64,000 nucleotides of DNA from Rhizodiscina lignyota (Eukaryota; Ascomycota; Dothideomycetes; Aulographales; Rhizodiscinaceae): NCBI GenBank assembly GCA_010015805.1, contig ML978129.1, forward strand, positions 1,488,001 to 1,552,000. The letters are read 5' to 3'. The notes beneath the pieces are model-generated. The model did not search any database. It was not told where the DNA came from and was given only the letters and a program-made list of their open reading frames with translations. Each line of letters opens with the position of its first letter. Within the stretch, counting starts at the first letter, position 1. The position numbers were made by a program, and so were the translations under genes. Shown here one piece after another: positions 22,555 to 34,047 of this stretch.

Positions 22555-23370
22555 CTGTGTCGCTGGGGTATTTCAATTGCATGACGGATGGATATTGGAG
22601 GAGGTGAAGCAGCGCGAAGCATCGGTGAATGCATGCCGCTGCATCTTGGGTATGTCCATTGCGCGGTGGATAAAGATACGAGGGATGAGTTTATGATAAT
22701 GAACGGATCTGCAAAAGAGAGCTGGAAAATCGAGCAATCGCAATGGACCAGGAGTTCACAAAAAATGGATGTTAGAGACTTGTGCAGCAAAAGCGGTCGT
22801 CGGCCTCGCTGCCACCCCTCTTGCGAGTAGCGGAGACCGTTTGGCGAGGAAGCAACCCACACCCTTCACCACAACATACTCAATTGTACAGTACCATCTC
22901 CCCCATGAAAATACACTCATAATCCCACCTTTCTTCCATCTCGTTAGATGCGCGAAGACGTGAGGTTCAGCGTATAACACCTATTGACACGTTTGGTGTT
23001 CGTGTCGTGATTTCTTCATATATATATTTCTACATCACGACTTCTACATTGTTTCTTCCATCGCCCTTTCTGCATTGGACATCCAACTCTCAATCGTGGA
23101 CACAGCTTTTCGAACAGAATTTTCTGACTCCCGGCTCTCCACCACTTAATCCTGTGAGTACTCATTCCTAGGGAAGGAGAGGCCATTTCAACAGTCCATC
23201 ACAACCAGCCATCACCTCCCTCGCTCTATCAAATCTTCCAACATCTCATCTCTGACCGCGACAGATCCACTTGTATGTTGCAGCAGATGCTCGAAGCACA
23301 GCTCAGCTCATCATCGAAACCTAATATCCGCGATCAAACCTTCAACAGTGTCTAATACACTCACAACATT
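22555..23370. other. Intergenic region downstream of PFK2
   Basis: This holds the PFK2 3' flank and the promoter and leader of the next plus-strand gene. A 16-bp exact direct repeat, AGCAGCGCGAAGCATC, occurs at 22534-22549 (last PFK2 codons) and 22608-22623 (after the stop). No gene or RNA was recognised. Confidence 0.5.
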
Positions 23371-25167
23371 ATGTACACCACTGGCAACGAAATGGACTCT
23401 CCGTCGAGCACCCGCAAGATCCTTACGCCTGTATCCCGCAGGGAAAAGTCTGCATCGCCATATTCTGACAGTGGCATTGAAAATACGACCGGAGTCCAGT
23501 CGCAGTATGTCTGGATGACGCCTTCATCCACTATGTCACCTTTCACGCATACCCCATCAACACTACCTGCCGGCACACGAGATCAGGATGCCGACGACAA
23601 GATGGATGGGGACTCGGATGGCCGCCCAGGATTGCCGGCTATCCCCGCTACACTGCAGCAAGAGACCGAGTTTCACGCGCGGTATCTAGAAGCTGAGAGC
23701 ATGACCATACCTGCTCCCACGAAGAGGTCAACCCACGGCAAAGGCTTTGCCTGCAAAATACCTCATCACCAGTGTAGCATATGCCTGACAGACCTCCTCG
23801 AAAATTCCATCTACTTAGTCCAAGAGATGCGCGATGACCTTTGCGAGCGCCGGGGTGAGGCACCTATCCACTCGACCATCGCCTTCATCGACTCGACCTC
23901 TCTCGGTGCTGACGGAAGGGCGAGGGAAATCGTCGTCACTGTCCGCGAAGTCGACTGTGGGTGTGAGGAGTGTGTTGCACGCCCCAAGGAGCGACCTGGC
24001 AGAAAGAAGCTGGGCATGGTATACACGACTGATGATCAGGGCCGTGATATCATCCCAGAGAGACGGTTTATGCTGAAGAAAGAGAAGGGCGGTCTAGTGG
24101 CAGAGACAGAGATGAGGCAGTGGACGGCGGAGGCGATCGCAAATTTCCAGACCGGTAGCGGCACCGAGAGCAGCGACGATGACGAAGAACACCACCAGCA
24201 TGACCCATATGCTAAACAAGACCTTGACGAGGATTCGGAGGCTTCTGCAGAGTCGACCAAGAGCAGCAGTGACAATGGCGTACCGCGTAATATGGGGAAG
24301 CGGGCCGCTGGCCAGAGGAAGGCGAACGGTGGAAACAGCCAAACAAAGAAAAGTCCAGGCACAATGCCGAAGAAGCAGACGGCTGTCACCGCACAGTCAT
24401 CGCCGAATGCGCAAAGCACACCTTTGCGCAGGTCCACACGACAGACAAAGCGTAAAGCCACTGAGGAGGCAGAGACTGTGAACACAAAGAGGGTGAAGGT
24501 TGACTCTCCCGTTCAAGTGTCCATAGCACTTGCAGGAGCAACGACAGAAAGGGATCGAAAGCGAAAGCGCGAGCAAGTCGAGGTACAGATCGCGCCCAAA
24601 CCAACACGGGTTGTGAGGCTTAAGATAAATTGGCAGAGGAAGGATGCGCAAGGAACGAATACTGCTTCCAACACGGTGTCCGACCTCACGCAAGGAGTGC
24701 AAACATCCAACACAACTGCTGGCTCGAAGCACAAGGTGGAAGAGGTGGAAGAAGCAGAGCAGTCTGCATCAAAGAAGGTCAAGTCAAAAGGCAGGAGCGA
24801 GGAAGAGGCGCCGAAGGAAAAGCCAACTGTTGGCAGAAAACTCGCCGTGCCGAGAGCGAAGAAAGTCCCCACACCGAAGAAGAGCAAGACCAGCTCCAAG
24901 GGTGTGGCCGCAGAGGAGGCCCCAGCGATTAAGCTAACCGCCGCTCCAACACAGAAGGCGGCAGATGTGCAGAAGGGTGCTGCCACACAGAATGGCAACA
25001 AAGGCAACAAGGACAAGACTCCGGAGAAGAGGGTCGGCGATATGGATGCGGGTTTAAAGAGCGAGGCAGGGAAGGGGAGCAATACTCCACGCCGGAAGCC
25101 AATGTTGAAGATTACGTACAAGGCCTACGAGGCAGCTAAGGCAGCACGGGCCGAGGATGGTGTTTGA
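23371..25167 (+). CDS. Unrecognised lysine-rich, probably nuclear protein
   Basis: This is a single exon of 598 residues. The ATG at 23371 opens the frame, and an ATG at 23392 is an alternative. Residues about 120-215 form the only compact-looking part. It contains cysteines and histidines (CKIPHHQCSICLTDLL near 130 and VDCGCEECVARP near 195) that could bind zinc, though the spacing matches no finger I know. The remainder is disordered: an acidic run near 270-300, then many Lys/Arg clusters (GKRAAGQRKANG, RRSTRQTKRKA, KKVKSKGR, TPKKSKTSSK) that look like nuclear localisation signals. It may be chromatin-associated. It is convergent with the TSR4 homologue and a probable gene relic lies between them. 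Confidence 0.7.
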   Translation: MYTTGNEMDSPSSTRKILTPVSRREKSASPYSDSGIENTTGVQSQYVWMTPSSTMSPFTHTPSTLPAGTRDQDADDKMDGDSDGRPGLPAIPATLQQETEFHARYLEAESMTIPAPTKRSTHGKGFACKIPHHQCSICLTDLLENSIYLVQEMRDDLCERRGEAPIHSTIAFIDSTSLGADGRAREIVVTVREVDCGCEECVARPKERPGRKKLGMVYTTDDQGRDIIPERRFMLKKEKGGLVAETEMRQWTAEAIANFQTGSGTESSDDDEEHHQHDPYAKQDLDEDSEASAESTKSSSDNGVPRNMGKRAAGQRKANGGNSQTKKSPGTMPKKQTAVTAQSSPNAQSTPLRRSTRQTKRKATEEAETVNTKRVKVDSPVQVSIALAGATTERDRKRKREQVEVQIAPKPTRVVRLKINWQRKDAQGTNTASNTVSDLTQGVQTSNTTAGSKHKVEEVEEAEQSASKKVKSKGRSEEEAPKEKPTVGRKLAVPRAKKVPTPKKSKTSSKGVAAEEAPAIKLTAAPTQKAADVQKGAATQNGNKGNKDKTPEKRVGDMDAGLKSEAGKGSNTPRRKPMLKITYKAYEAAKAARAEDGV

Positions 25168-26255
25168 GAGGGTGGATGGACAAAGGTGGGACTGGAGGGA
25201 CCGTACTTCAATTTCTGGTTTGTCGACTTAAGAGTCGTTCGAGGTGGCTTCCTCAGTCACTACATGTAAGGAGCTGGTGTCGCAGCACTCAGCCAAGAAG
25301 ACAAGGGTATCCGCAAGCTTCAAGGGGTTGCTGGATATAAGCGCGTATATACGTATCTCACTACACTTATAGTTATTCAGCTCATCCTTCAGTTGATTGT
25401 GCAGGCCACCTGGACTTACTTTACCATTACCCCAGCCAGATGGAAGCATCCCCATGGCTAAGACTGGCGAAGTTCATTGGCGAGATAGGTTGATGTTAGA
25501 CATTCTGATAAGACGATGCTGAACATTTTAATAAGATAATACTGAGCATATAAAACTATCCTATCATATTAGAAAGCACCTTGAACAGTTTAACTAGCGG
25601 GCTCACGTCCATTCTTCTTGGATACTCTCAATGAGAGCGACCCTCATGAAGGAATGTCCAGTCGAAGCGCGCAATAACTCTTATATACCTTGAGGAGACG
25701 TTCCTTCCCCGTGCTCCTCGTCCACCGCTCAAGCCAGCGTTCTATCTCATGGTCGTTGAATGCTCATTCTAGAGTACTACAGTGCGTCCAACGGTCGAAG
25801 TAGGTGACAAAAAAGTCAAGTCGTGGCTACATGATGTTCAACTACGAGGATCCATACCCTCACCGGTTGATATACGTTATAAACACTAAAGCTGCGTATT
25901 TTAGATAAAGCCCTAGAAAGAGCAGATTCTTTGCAAGTTGCAACTTGCCTGAGCCAAGAGAATGACCTCCCTTCTCATCCGATCGTCCTCACGCATTGCA
26001 CGACTGTGTTGGAAAGTTATATTATAGAGACCATTAGCAGTGTTCAAAGATATCACCAGAACATAGTGATTTAAGGGGTTATTCAATATGTGTGGTAGTT
26101 CATGCAATTTACTACCTAATCATTCCTCTTATAGTTCGCCGGGTGGGTGGTGTTACAGCGAGCAACCAAACAACGCGTCGAGGAACAGTCCTAGCTAGCA
26201 GGAGGCTCTTATATCTAGAGCAGTCTCTATAAGAAATTTGCCTCCATTGGCTACC
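25168..26255. other. Gene-poor segment with a probable gene relic
   Basis: This convergent spacer of about 1.1 kb is AT-richer than flanking genes. It contains coding-like minus-strand fragments (listed as a pseudogene) and a 23-bp near-exact tandem pair at 25500-25545 whose five differences are all C-to-T or G-to-A. No intact gene was seen. Confidence 0.5.
25228..26107 (-). pseudogene. Probable relic of an unrecognised host gene
   Basis: Three minus-strand pieces read like protein but do not join into one frame. About 26025-25913 encodes MREDDRMRREVILLAQASCN, about 25760-25650 encodes HEIERWLERWTRS and GKERLLKVYKSYCALRL, and 25455-25228 is a 75-codon frame ending VVTEEATSNDS. The pieces are separated by stops and by AT-rich sequence without clear splice sites. 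They could be exons of a poorly spliced gene, but I favour a decayed gene. No family is recognised and nothing suggests a virus or transposon. Confidence 0.3.
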
Positions 26256-27593
26256 TCACTTCCTGCCACTTCCACTAAGCTCTTCCCATTGTACGCCCAC
26301 CCACTCCTCGAGATACCCAACTTCCCCAACCTTTGCGTTCTTCGCTCCGCAGTCCTTCTCGCAGACTCCAAGGATGACTGTTCCCCAGTCCATCCCTTCC
26401 AGAGCTGCGTTCGCAGGCTCATCCGTCTCTAGCATCTCGATAGCATGAGGTGTCAACTGAAGCTCAAACGTCCTCTTTGCGCCACAATTCTGACATGACG
26501 GTATACCCACACCTCCTGAAGTAACTACCTTTGCGGCTGTTGATTGTGAGCTGCTGTGAGTAAATCGGCGACCGACGGCATCGGTCGATGAGTACAGGAG
26601 CGGTTGTCCATTGAACTCGTAGCGCAGTGCTTGCTCAGGATTATGGCTCAGCCTATCCGCAAAACGCTGAAATGTTTTGTCCATGCTACTCTCGAAAAGA
26701 TCTTTATCCTCGTTACCTCCACCGCCTCCAGTATTGCTGCTTGCCCCATCAATATCCATCTCGGTTACATTTGCTCTAGTAGAAGCGGCAGGAGTCTCTT
26801 CTGACAAAGTTTCATAGTCGGCATCAAGACTGTAGCATGTGAACGGCCGAGGGAACGAGGATTGTGCAGGCCACGCCTCTAGAAGACCGACAGGTTGGGC
26901 TGGAGGAGGTGGAGATGACAGTCTGACTTTATCAGCGAAGGTCTCGGAAAGACCATTTGTAGCATCGTCTTGGGTTGGCTTCTGAGGAGGCTTCGCGGCG
27001 AGTGATGACGCCGTTGAGAACGGGTTGGACTGGGTCTTCGGTGTACTTGTAGAAAATGGGTTTGCCCCTGCCGTGGTGCTCCCAGATGAAGGTGCGACTC
27101 CAAAGAGAGCTGCTCCAAGGTCGGGTTGCTTCGGCTTCTCACCGGCCTCAGCACCACTGGACAAACCCAGCTGTTGTGGTTTTCCATAAGTTGTAGCCTT
27201 CGTTATCTTTGTGCCTCTGAAGCCGCGTATGCTGCCTTCCTTTCTCCTGCAAGGTTTGCGTCGGCATGTGAATAGGTATAATCGTCTTTCGTGATCAGGG
27301 AATCGTTCGGGGAGGTTGCCATTTAGCTGGAGCATGAGGGTCATCAGATCATTGCAGATTTTGCATTTTGCTAGGTCTCCCGGAGGTGTTGTTTTATCAT
27401 CAAGCCATGTCTGATCAATAAGTCAGTTAAGTTCAAACCGTTATACTGCTCGAGAGGATTTACATACCGGGTATCCTCCGAGCTGGCTGACCGTGTCCTC
27501 TGTAGATCCCTGGGATGCATACCCCAGAAGCACACTGGTCTCTGTATAGTTGCCCTCATCATCTAGAGAGCTATCGCTGTCATAGGAAGCCAT
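26256..27593 (-). CDS. TSR4: TSR4 / PDCD2-family ribosome biogenesis protein
   Basis: Two exons, 27593-27468 and 27410-26256, flank a 57-nt intron and give 426 residues. The N-terminal half has the PDCD2 signature: a LGYASQ strand, GGYPTWLDD, the CKICNDLMTLMLQLNGNLPE zinc-binding block and the LYLFTCRRKPC block. The C-terminal PDCD2_C domain has YEFNGQPLLYSS, CQNCGAKRTFELQLTPH and LETDEPANAALEGMDWG. In yeast Tsr4 chaperones the ribosomal protein Rps2 into the small subunit, and PDCD2 does the same in animals. A Ser/Gly/Asp-rich linker separates the two halves. The gene shares a short promoter with the SGT1/ecdysoneless homologue. Confidence 0.92.
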
Positions 27594-27820
27594 TTCGTGT
27601 CGTAGACGTTGCGCGTGGAGGGGTTTTTGCTCGGTGATCGGGCGGAAAAAAAGTTGACATGACGTTGTGTCCCAAAAGGGAAATACGCGACTGTTCAATT
27701 TCCTTTGCCTCCCTCCATCATTCCTTTCACACTTTCATTCAACACAGTGAATAGGTATAGAGAGAAATTTTCAAATAGAAAAGAGCTTGGAGTCCTTTTC
27801 CATCTTCGAAGTCCAGCGGA
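27594..27820. promoter_or_regulatory. Bidirectional promoter, TSR4 homologue and SGT1/ecdysoneless homologue
   Basis: Only 227 bp separate the two divergent start codons, so both genes probably share control elements. No consensus site stands out beyond AT-rich tracts. Confidence 0.5.
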
Positions 27821-29626
27821 ATGGATTTCACACCCCAGGACGATTTCAAATGGTTCGGCGAAGGCTTCGAAGGCTTTCCCAAACGACTGCCGGACGACAC
27901 TGTCGAATATATCATCTACGTAATCGACTCGAAGCTCAACGATGCTCAAGTGCGATCCCAGCTGTTAAGCATCCAGAAGACAGCGTCGGATCTGGTTAAA
28001 CAGCATCTGAGAGATTACATCTGGCAGCGCGACTCCTTCAACTTAGAACTACTACGCGAAAATAGTAGGCAAGACAGCCTTGTCTTACATCTTCAAAGCG
28101 AGCTAATCATTGGTGCTAGATAAATGGCTTCTCCGTGGGACGACAAACTACGGAGACTCAGTAGCCGATGAATGGGTTATCGTTTACATGCTCCGGGGGC
28201 TCAGCAGGACATTCAATAATGCCTGGATCCGCGTTTTCGACACAGACGGCGAGTTCTTGCTTGGCGAGGCCGCAAATGCTCTACCAAAGTGGCTGAACCC
28301 AGAAATCGCTGACAACCGAGTATGTCTATACTTCCCATGATGTCTCTTGGTTCCCCTTCTAACCCTCTACAGGTTTGGCTAAACTCCGGACGACTTCTGA
28401 TCATCCCTCCTGGCGCGTCAGTCGCAAAACCAGGATCGGTCGGATCTTTGAAGTCAGATATGAAATCCCTCAAAATAGAAGAAGCTATTTCAATCATATC
28501 CAAGGATTCCAATCAACTGACACACACGCCGGAGATTGAAGATGAAGCATTCTATCGCATTCGTTCATATCCGGCTGGCATCTCCGAGAACCTCCATCAT
28601 GCCCTCGTTACGATTCCTCGCTCGACTGCATCCATCTTACACAGAAGTCCAAGCTACATCAGTGCCGCTGTTGAAGCTTTCTACCTTCGAGATCCTATCT
28701 CTCTGCGGCCGCTGAAGGCTGCAAACAAAGATGGACTTAAATTCCCACCAGATGACCTCGTTACCGTCAGCATACGCTTCTCCAAAGTCCAGTATGCGCA
28801 GCTACGTGGTCAAGAATTCGACCCGCCGCCCATGTGGAAGTCAACCCTCGCAGATTCCAGACTCGAGGAGAAGCGATTCATGGCACTCGACATTGGGATG
28901 AAGATCACCTGTGGCTTTGAAATGCTGCTTTCCGATCCGGCGAATAGGGATAAAAAAGCGGTACGCGAGATTAACGTTCTGCTCGAAGACATTGCTAGCG
29001 AAGGAGATTTGCCCACAGACGAAGAAATGGCAAAGTGGGATCGAAAAGAAGACGATGACAAGTGGCTCGACATCAACTTCGAAGATTTCGAGCAGGAGCT
29101 CTCCGGTCATGCCCGCAACGGACAGGACAGCAAAGATCCATCAATCAATACCGATTCAAATGCAAATACCGGCTTCGGGGATAAATCTGCGCAAGAAAAC
29201 CTCCGCAAGATGGTATCGCGCTTCGAGGCTTTCCTGAACTCCGAAGACGCAGAAAACGCGGAGCACATTGACGACATGGACTTTGATGACGATGATGAAG
29301 GCTCGGACGACGATTCAGACAATGACGAGGCCGACGACATTGACGAGGAAGAATTTGACCGCGCCATGCGCGAGATGATGAAGCTACCACCCGAGCAGCG
29401 AGCAGATGCAGCACCAGACGTACTACGGCGCGCGGTAAGGGAAATTGAGGAGTACAACGAGAGCGATGACGAAGCGGCTGAGGATGCTGAGGAAATCAAG
29501 AAGATGGCGGAGGCGATGGAGCGGGAGTTGAGGGGGTTGGGAGCGCTGGATATTCACGGCGATGAGATGGCGGATCTCATTGGTGGGAAAGGCAAGGGGA
29601 AAGAGAAGCAGGTACTTGAAAAGTGA
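27821..29626 (+). CDS. SGT1/ecdysoneless family protein
   Basis: Three exons, 27821-28064, 28120-28319 and 28373-29626, are separated by 55-nt and 53-nt introns and give 565 residues. The N-terminal part carries the family pattern: PDDTVEYIIYVID near residue 22, then WLLRGTTNYGDSVADEWVIV across intron 1 and WIRVFDTDGEFLLGEAANAL. WLNPEIADNR joins to VWLNSGRLLIIPP across intron 2. The C-terminal third is strongly acidic (DDMDFDDDDEGSDDDSDNDE), as in human ECD. Ecdysoneless proteins act in pre-mRNA splicing with Prp8 and with R2TP chaperones, and the fungal member was named for effects on glycolytic gene expression. It is distinct from the co-chaperone also called Sgt1. Confidence 0.88.
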
Positions 29627-29887
29627 AGAGAAATGCGAGAGCGAGATGAAAACTCCTAAGTTGGAAAATGGGTATCTTAATATCGTATACTCTGTACAAG
29701 AAGTGGTATCTACAATTACACCAAAGCAACATGCGTCTCGTGCATCCCATCTAGCAAAGGGAACAAATCTCTCAGCCGTGCCTTTCCCAAATCAGTACGT
29801 AAATAAAAATTCTCGATCCAACCCCGTGAGAACGCCAACCGGACAAAATATATAACAACTCAATCCAGCCCTAAAACCTGTCAAATG

Positions 29888-31680
29888 CTAAAAGAACAGA
29901 TCGTGAGCATACTGTTCGTCAGGGCACATATCCGGCCAACTGATCCACTGGCCTCTATCTGTCCACACTCCACCGGCCATCTTTGTCCGTGGCCTCTTCT
30001 TAAAATCGTCCCAGTCGGTCTCGTCCCAAGCTGGACCATGCTTCTCCATCGCCGCAATGATCAGATTTCTCACGCGCGGCTGCATCCAGAGATCAGGCCA
30101 CCTATAATCACGGTTCTCCTTGCCGCCATTGTGATGCACCATTACGGGTACGGTACCCATACACAGGTGGCTATAAAGCGGCACTTCGCGCCACGTCTTC
30201 GACGTCCATACTTTCTTGTCGGGTAGGTTTGTGCGCTCGAGGAGGTGGAAGGGGTTGGAGAGGTTCGCGATATCGTAGGGTAGGTCGGTGGGTACACGCA
30301 CGGGGCAATCTAGCTTACTGTGGCGGCTGAATTTGGACTGCGCTTGCGCGTGGAAGGTGGTATTCTCGGGGTGGTCCCAGATGAGCCACTGCGAGTCGCG
30401 GTTGATGTCTGAGTTCATTGTCTGGTGGCCCAGTTCTGAGAAGTAGTCGAGGCCCATACCGAACTCGTAGTCGGTGTCTTCGTCCGGCACAAACGGTGTG
30501 ACGCTCACGCTGGGCTTTAGAATGTTGTCGATGTACAGGCCCTGAACGAAGTTGTCCCTTGGCTTGGTTGCCATATACGGGTGCCAGAATTTTTCCCATG
30601 CGCTAACGTGTTTGAGACGTTGGACTTCTCGAGCGTAGTTTTGCTCTCCCATTATCCGCGCGAAGATTGCTTGGTCGGACGCACCGTAGATAGGCTTGTC
30701 TTTGTGGTCATCGGCTTTTTCTTGAGCGCGCTCGAAGAGTTTTCGCATCATGCCCACTGGGCCTATGATATAGCCGGAGTTTATGTATCGCTGCTTCATG
30801 CTGTACCAATTGTTGTGGCCTAGAACGGTGTCTGTGTTGTTGTAGTAGAGGTCGTCTGGCGCGTACGAGTACGGAACAGTGTAGCAAGCAACTTCCCAGA
30901 GCGCATTTGGGGCGCATCGCTTGCCTGCACCGAAGATGATCTGTTGCCGTATCCCTTCATTCTCGTAAGCCGGGCCAAGTTCCTTCTGAAGCCGCGCATT
31001 GTGGCGCGCGTTGATGCGATGATAGCGTTCAATAAGAACCTCTACAGGAAGCTGGAAATGGATGTCGTAGGCGTCGATCATGAAGACAAGGTCGTCATCT
31101 TGGCTCTTTTGCAATGAGTTGAGATATTTGAGTGTCTTGGAGATCTTCATCAAGTGACTGCCACCTCCAAGGCCAGTTTCATCGAGCTTCTCTTTCCATG
31201 CAAGAATTGTTGGCGAAGGGTATCCCAAAATGCCGGCTGAAAGTAAAGTCTTGCAGAGGTTGGAATTTGGATCCGTCGCAGGGATGAGAAAATGAATATT
31301 GGCGTCGTTGACTTTGTCTCTTGACGTTGTGCATTCTGTCTCCATAAAGTCCAGATGGTCGAGGGACCATTTCTGCGAATGGGAGGCGCTCGAACCATTG
31401 ACTGGCCGGGATGTGAATAAAGATGGTCCCTGAGCAACTTTTCAGCGATATGCGGAGCGGTGGAAAAATTGAGGTAACTCACCCTGCTCATAAGAGAAGA
31501 TGCGGCCCAAAAGAGTTGAAGTCCGATCAAGATAAACACGACAAAGATCAATCTCATAGGTCTTCGTCGCGCCAGTCTTGTTACCTGACCTGACACTGAG
31601 CGACCCCATTCCGATGCTGTTGGACTGCTCGGAACGCTGAGGACATGGTAGTTCGCAGCCTTCTTCTCGTCAGAGAACAT
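29888..31680 (-). CDS. Type II membrane glycosyltransferase, PLOD/GT25-like fold
   Basis: Two exons, 31680-31483 and 31429-29888, with a 53-nt intron give 579 residues. The N-terminus is cytoplasmic and basic, followed by a signal anchor (LIFVVFILIGLQLFWAASSL, about residues 44-63), so the catalytic part should face the Golgi or ER lumen. The luminal domain has an acidic metal-binding-type motif (DLVFMIDAYDIHFQLP) and downstream blocks IIFGAGKRCAPN, YINSGYIIGP and YGASDQAIFARI. These match the glycosyltransferase fold of lysyl hydroxylase/procollagen galactosyltransferase relatives found in many fungi. Substrate is unknown. An upstream in-frame ATG at 31752 would add 24 residues, and I chose 31680 because it directly precedes the basic cytoplasmic tail. 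Confidence 0.85.
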
Positions 31681-34047
31681 ATTTGAATTTACCCCGCGAA
31701 AAGGGAAAAGATTTGAGTTGCGGCTGCCTCGTATTGATATACACAGTGCCACAAGACGCCATGGTATCCGCTATAGGCCCTACGGAACGCCCCCTGGTGG
31801 TCGACGAGCCACGTAGCGCATCAACAATTTTGTATTCCTGCTGCCACACCCCACGGGCCACGGCGCATCTCTCTGCATGATGAGTGGAGTCGAAAAGCCC
31901 CGTTCCTGATTTTGCCCATAGTCTCTGAACGCGTTTGATGTGTACCTACTCCGAAGCGAGCGAATCAACTGAGGTCGAGGCGGCCAGATGTGGATATGAT
32001 TCAGGAACGCTCCCGGATATGGCATGATGAGGCGCTTTGGTCGGTGGAATTATCGGTCATCGACTGCTTAAACTAGGCAATTTGGAGAAGAGCGATAGGC
32101 GGCCCACATTGTGGCGCATCGTGTAGAGCAGATCACAAAAAGCTTGGCCAAAATCGATCGGGACCTGCCCGCCTTGAGCTTGACACCTTTGCCTGTCTGT
32201 TGTACCATCTAGGTACTCATCAGACTAGCTAGATCAGAATATCGCCGAAATGGCCATACCAGTATCAGAGTTGTTATCGGTACCTCATGAACGGTTATAG
32301 CTTGCAGTCAAGAAGTTTTCGATGCATTGTCGTGATCCTGCTACCATCCTCCCTGTTCGCGTTCAAGACGGAGTAAGGTAGCTCTGCAGATAGCGGTAAT
32401 CCTGATTGGAAGACATGATAGCGGCTGTCCCCTCAAGACTGCGCGTGGCGCACGGAGCAGAATCAGGATCTGGATGGCTAACAAAGCGACGGCATCTGGA
32501 GACGAAAGCAAACGAAGATGACTGGATAATCTTGGTCCCAAGCGGGAACTGCAACGAAAAGGGGGAAGCGGCCAAGTAGGACAAGAAATTCTTTCCTGGT
32601 CCCAAGACTCCAGCCCCTTCAAAAGGATCCGAAGACAACTTTCGTGCGAGTCAGGAGTTCCGTATCTTTCAAGCGAGATTAAATTGCGAAGAGGCTTGTG
32701 AATTTTTCCAGTTCCAGTAGTTTTGCGTCTCAGTAACAAGAAAAGGACGTTGGAATCGCAGAATCATTGAGCATGCTTGCTACTCGGTTCTTCCCGGCAG
32801 TCAGAGCAAAGAGATCGCCATGTGGGCCTGTCCGGAAATAGTAATAGTAATTACCGGTATCCCCTCTAGCTGCTGAACGATAACATTGACGGATTGCCGG
32901 TTTTCATGCGAAGATCTCCTTCTTTCGCAAATCCCAAACTTTGGTAGTTGAGATTGTGAGAATTCCATACTGCGTACGACAAGCTCGTCGATTTCGTCCG
33001 TGATGATACGCCAATTGTCTGCAGCCTGCGGTTACGACGTTGCCGTCTTGGGGCCTTGGGGGTGAGTTATTGAAGGTCGGATACATGTGCGAACTCCTGA
33101 TAGGCGTTGGAACCTATAAAGCAGTAAAAGGAGAGCGGCCTAATGAGAAAATTACCACTTACCTCCAATCCGTTCGAATCGCTATTATATAGCACGTGAT
33201 ATTTTTTATTATTATTTCCAACTTCATCTCATCTTCCAAGAGACCACTTTGCCAGCTAAAGACATCGATGGATACGTACTATCCCTTTACTTTCGGTTTC
33301 TATATGTATCTTCATTCAGACTGAGATTCAACAGAGGGAATCATTATTATGATGTTGCGAGAAGGTGGACATCAGCACTAGAGGCATCCCTTATTAGTCC
33401 GCATTCGACCTTTGCCAACAAAATCTCTGTCCTTCGATTTTCTTTAACATCTACATGTTCTTGGAGCCCTTCCGAGACGCTCTAAGCCCGAGAAGAAATA
33501 TGGTAGGTGGATGTTTGGCTATACGAGCCACACCTGCGTGTCGTGTAAAGATCGCGTATGCTTGGGTCGCTAGGTGCGATCTGTGTGAGTGAGCAGTCTT
33601 ATATTCACTATGCTGCTGAGATTCAAAGGGCTAATGATGTCTTTCTGGTCACTTAGCGGAGAGCTCGTTAAAGGTCTTGTAGCCTGAGAATTGTTCCGTT
33701 ATGTGAAAACTGTGAGTTCCGCAGAATTGGGAAGCTGCCTTGGTATCATCCTTTGTGAGGAGTCGAATATCTGAATTGATGAAGTCCCATTTCACGCACA
33801 AACACACACCTGCAGGGGATGTAGGCAGCCGCCGTCGTGACTGCCGTTTCGATTTGCGTGACGTCACGCGACAAACCTCGCCTTTGTAGAGGTAAGTACC
33901 TTTTGCTTGGAGGTCTCCTCTCTGCACGACTTTGATTCGAATTCTCGCTGTCGCTCCTCCGACTTTCATTTCAGTTCTGGGCACGATTTCGCCCATCCTG
34001 CCTTCAATCCTCTCGGGTCACCACTCTCCGAAGTAGCAATCGCCACA
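31681..34047. other. 2.4-kb intergenic region with a CRE-type palindrome
   Basis: This lies between the divergent starts of the glycosyltransferase and the MYND-finger gene. Short frames on both strands (32341-32739 minus, 33249-33485 plus, 33649-33996 minus) show no recognisable protein. A GTTCGAATC at about 33172 resembles a tRNA B box, but I could not build a cloverleaf around it. The one clear signal is the palindrome at 33856-33869. Confidence 0.5.
33856..33869. promoter_or_regulatory. Perfect 14-bp palindrome containing a CRE (TGACGTCA)
   Basis: GCGTGACGTCACGC is its own reverse complement and contains the full consensus cyclic-AMP response element bound by ATF/CREB-type bZIP factors such as fungal AtfA. 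It lies about 180 bp upstream of the MYND-finger gene start at 34048, in typical promoter position. Regulation by stress or cAMP signalling is inferred from the motif. Confidence 0.6.

Noticed and set aside
33165-33185. GTTCGAATC, similar to a tRNA B box
   Set aside because: No acceptor stem, A box or anticodon arm could be paired around it on either strand.
33649-33996. 115-codon minus-strand frame over the MYND-gene leader
   Set aside because: It covers the promoter and CRE palindrome of the plus-strand gene and resembles no protein.
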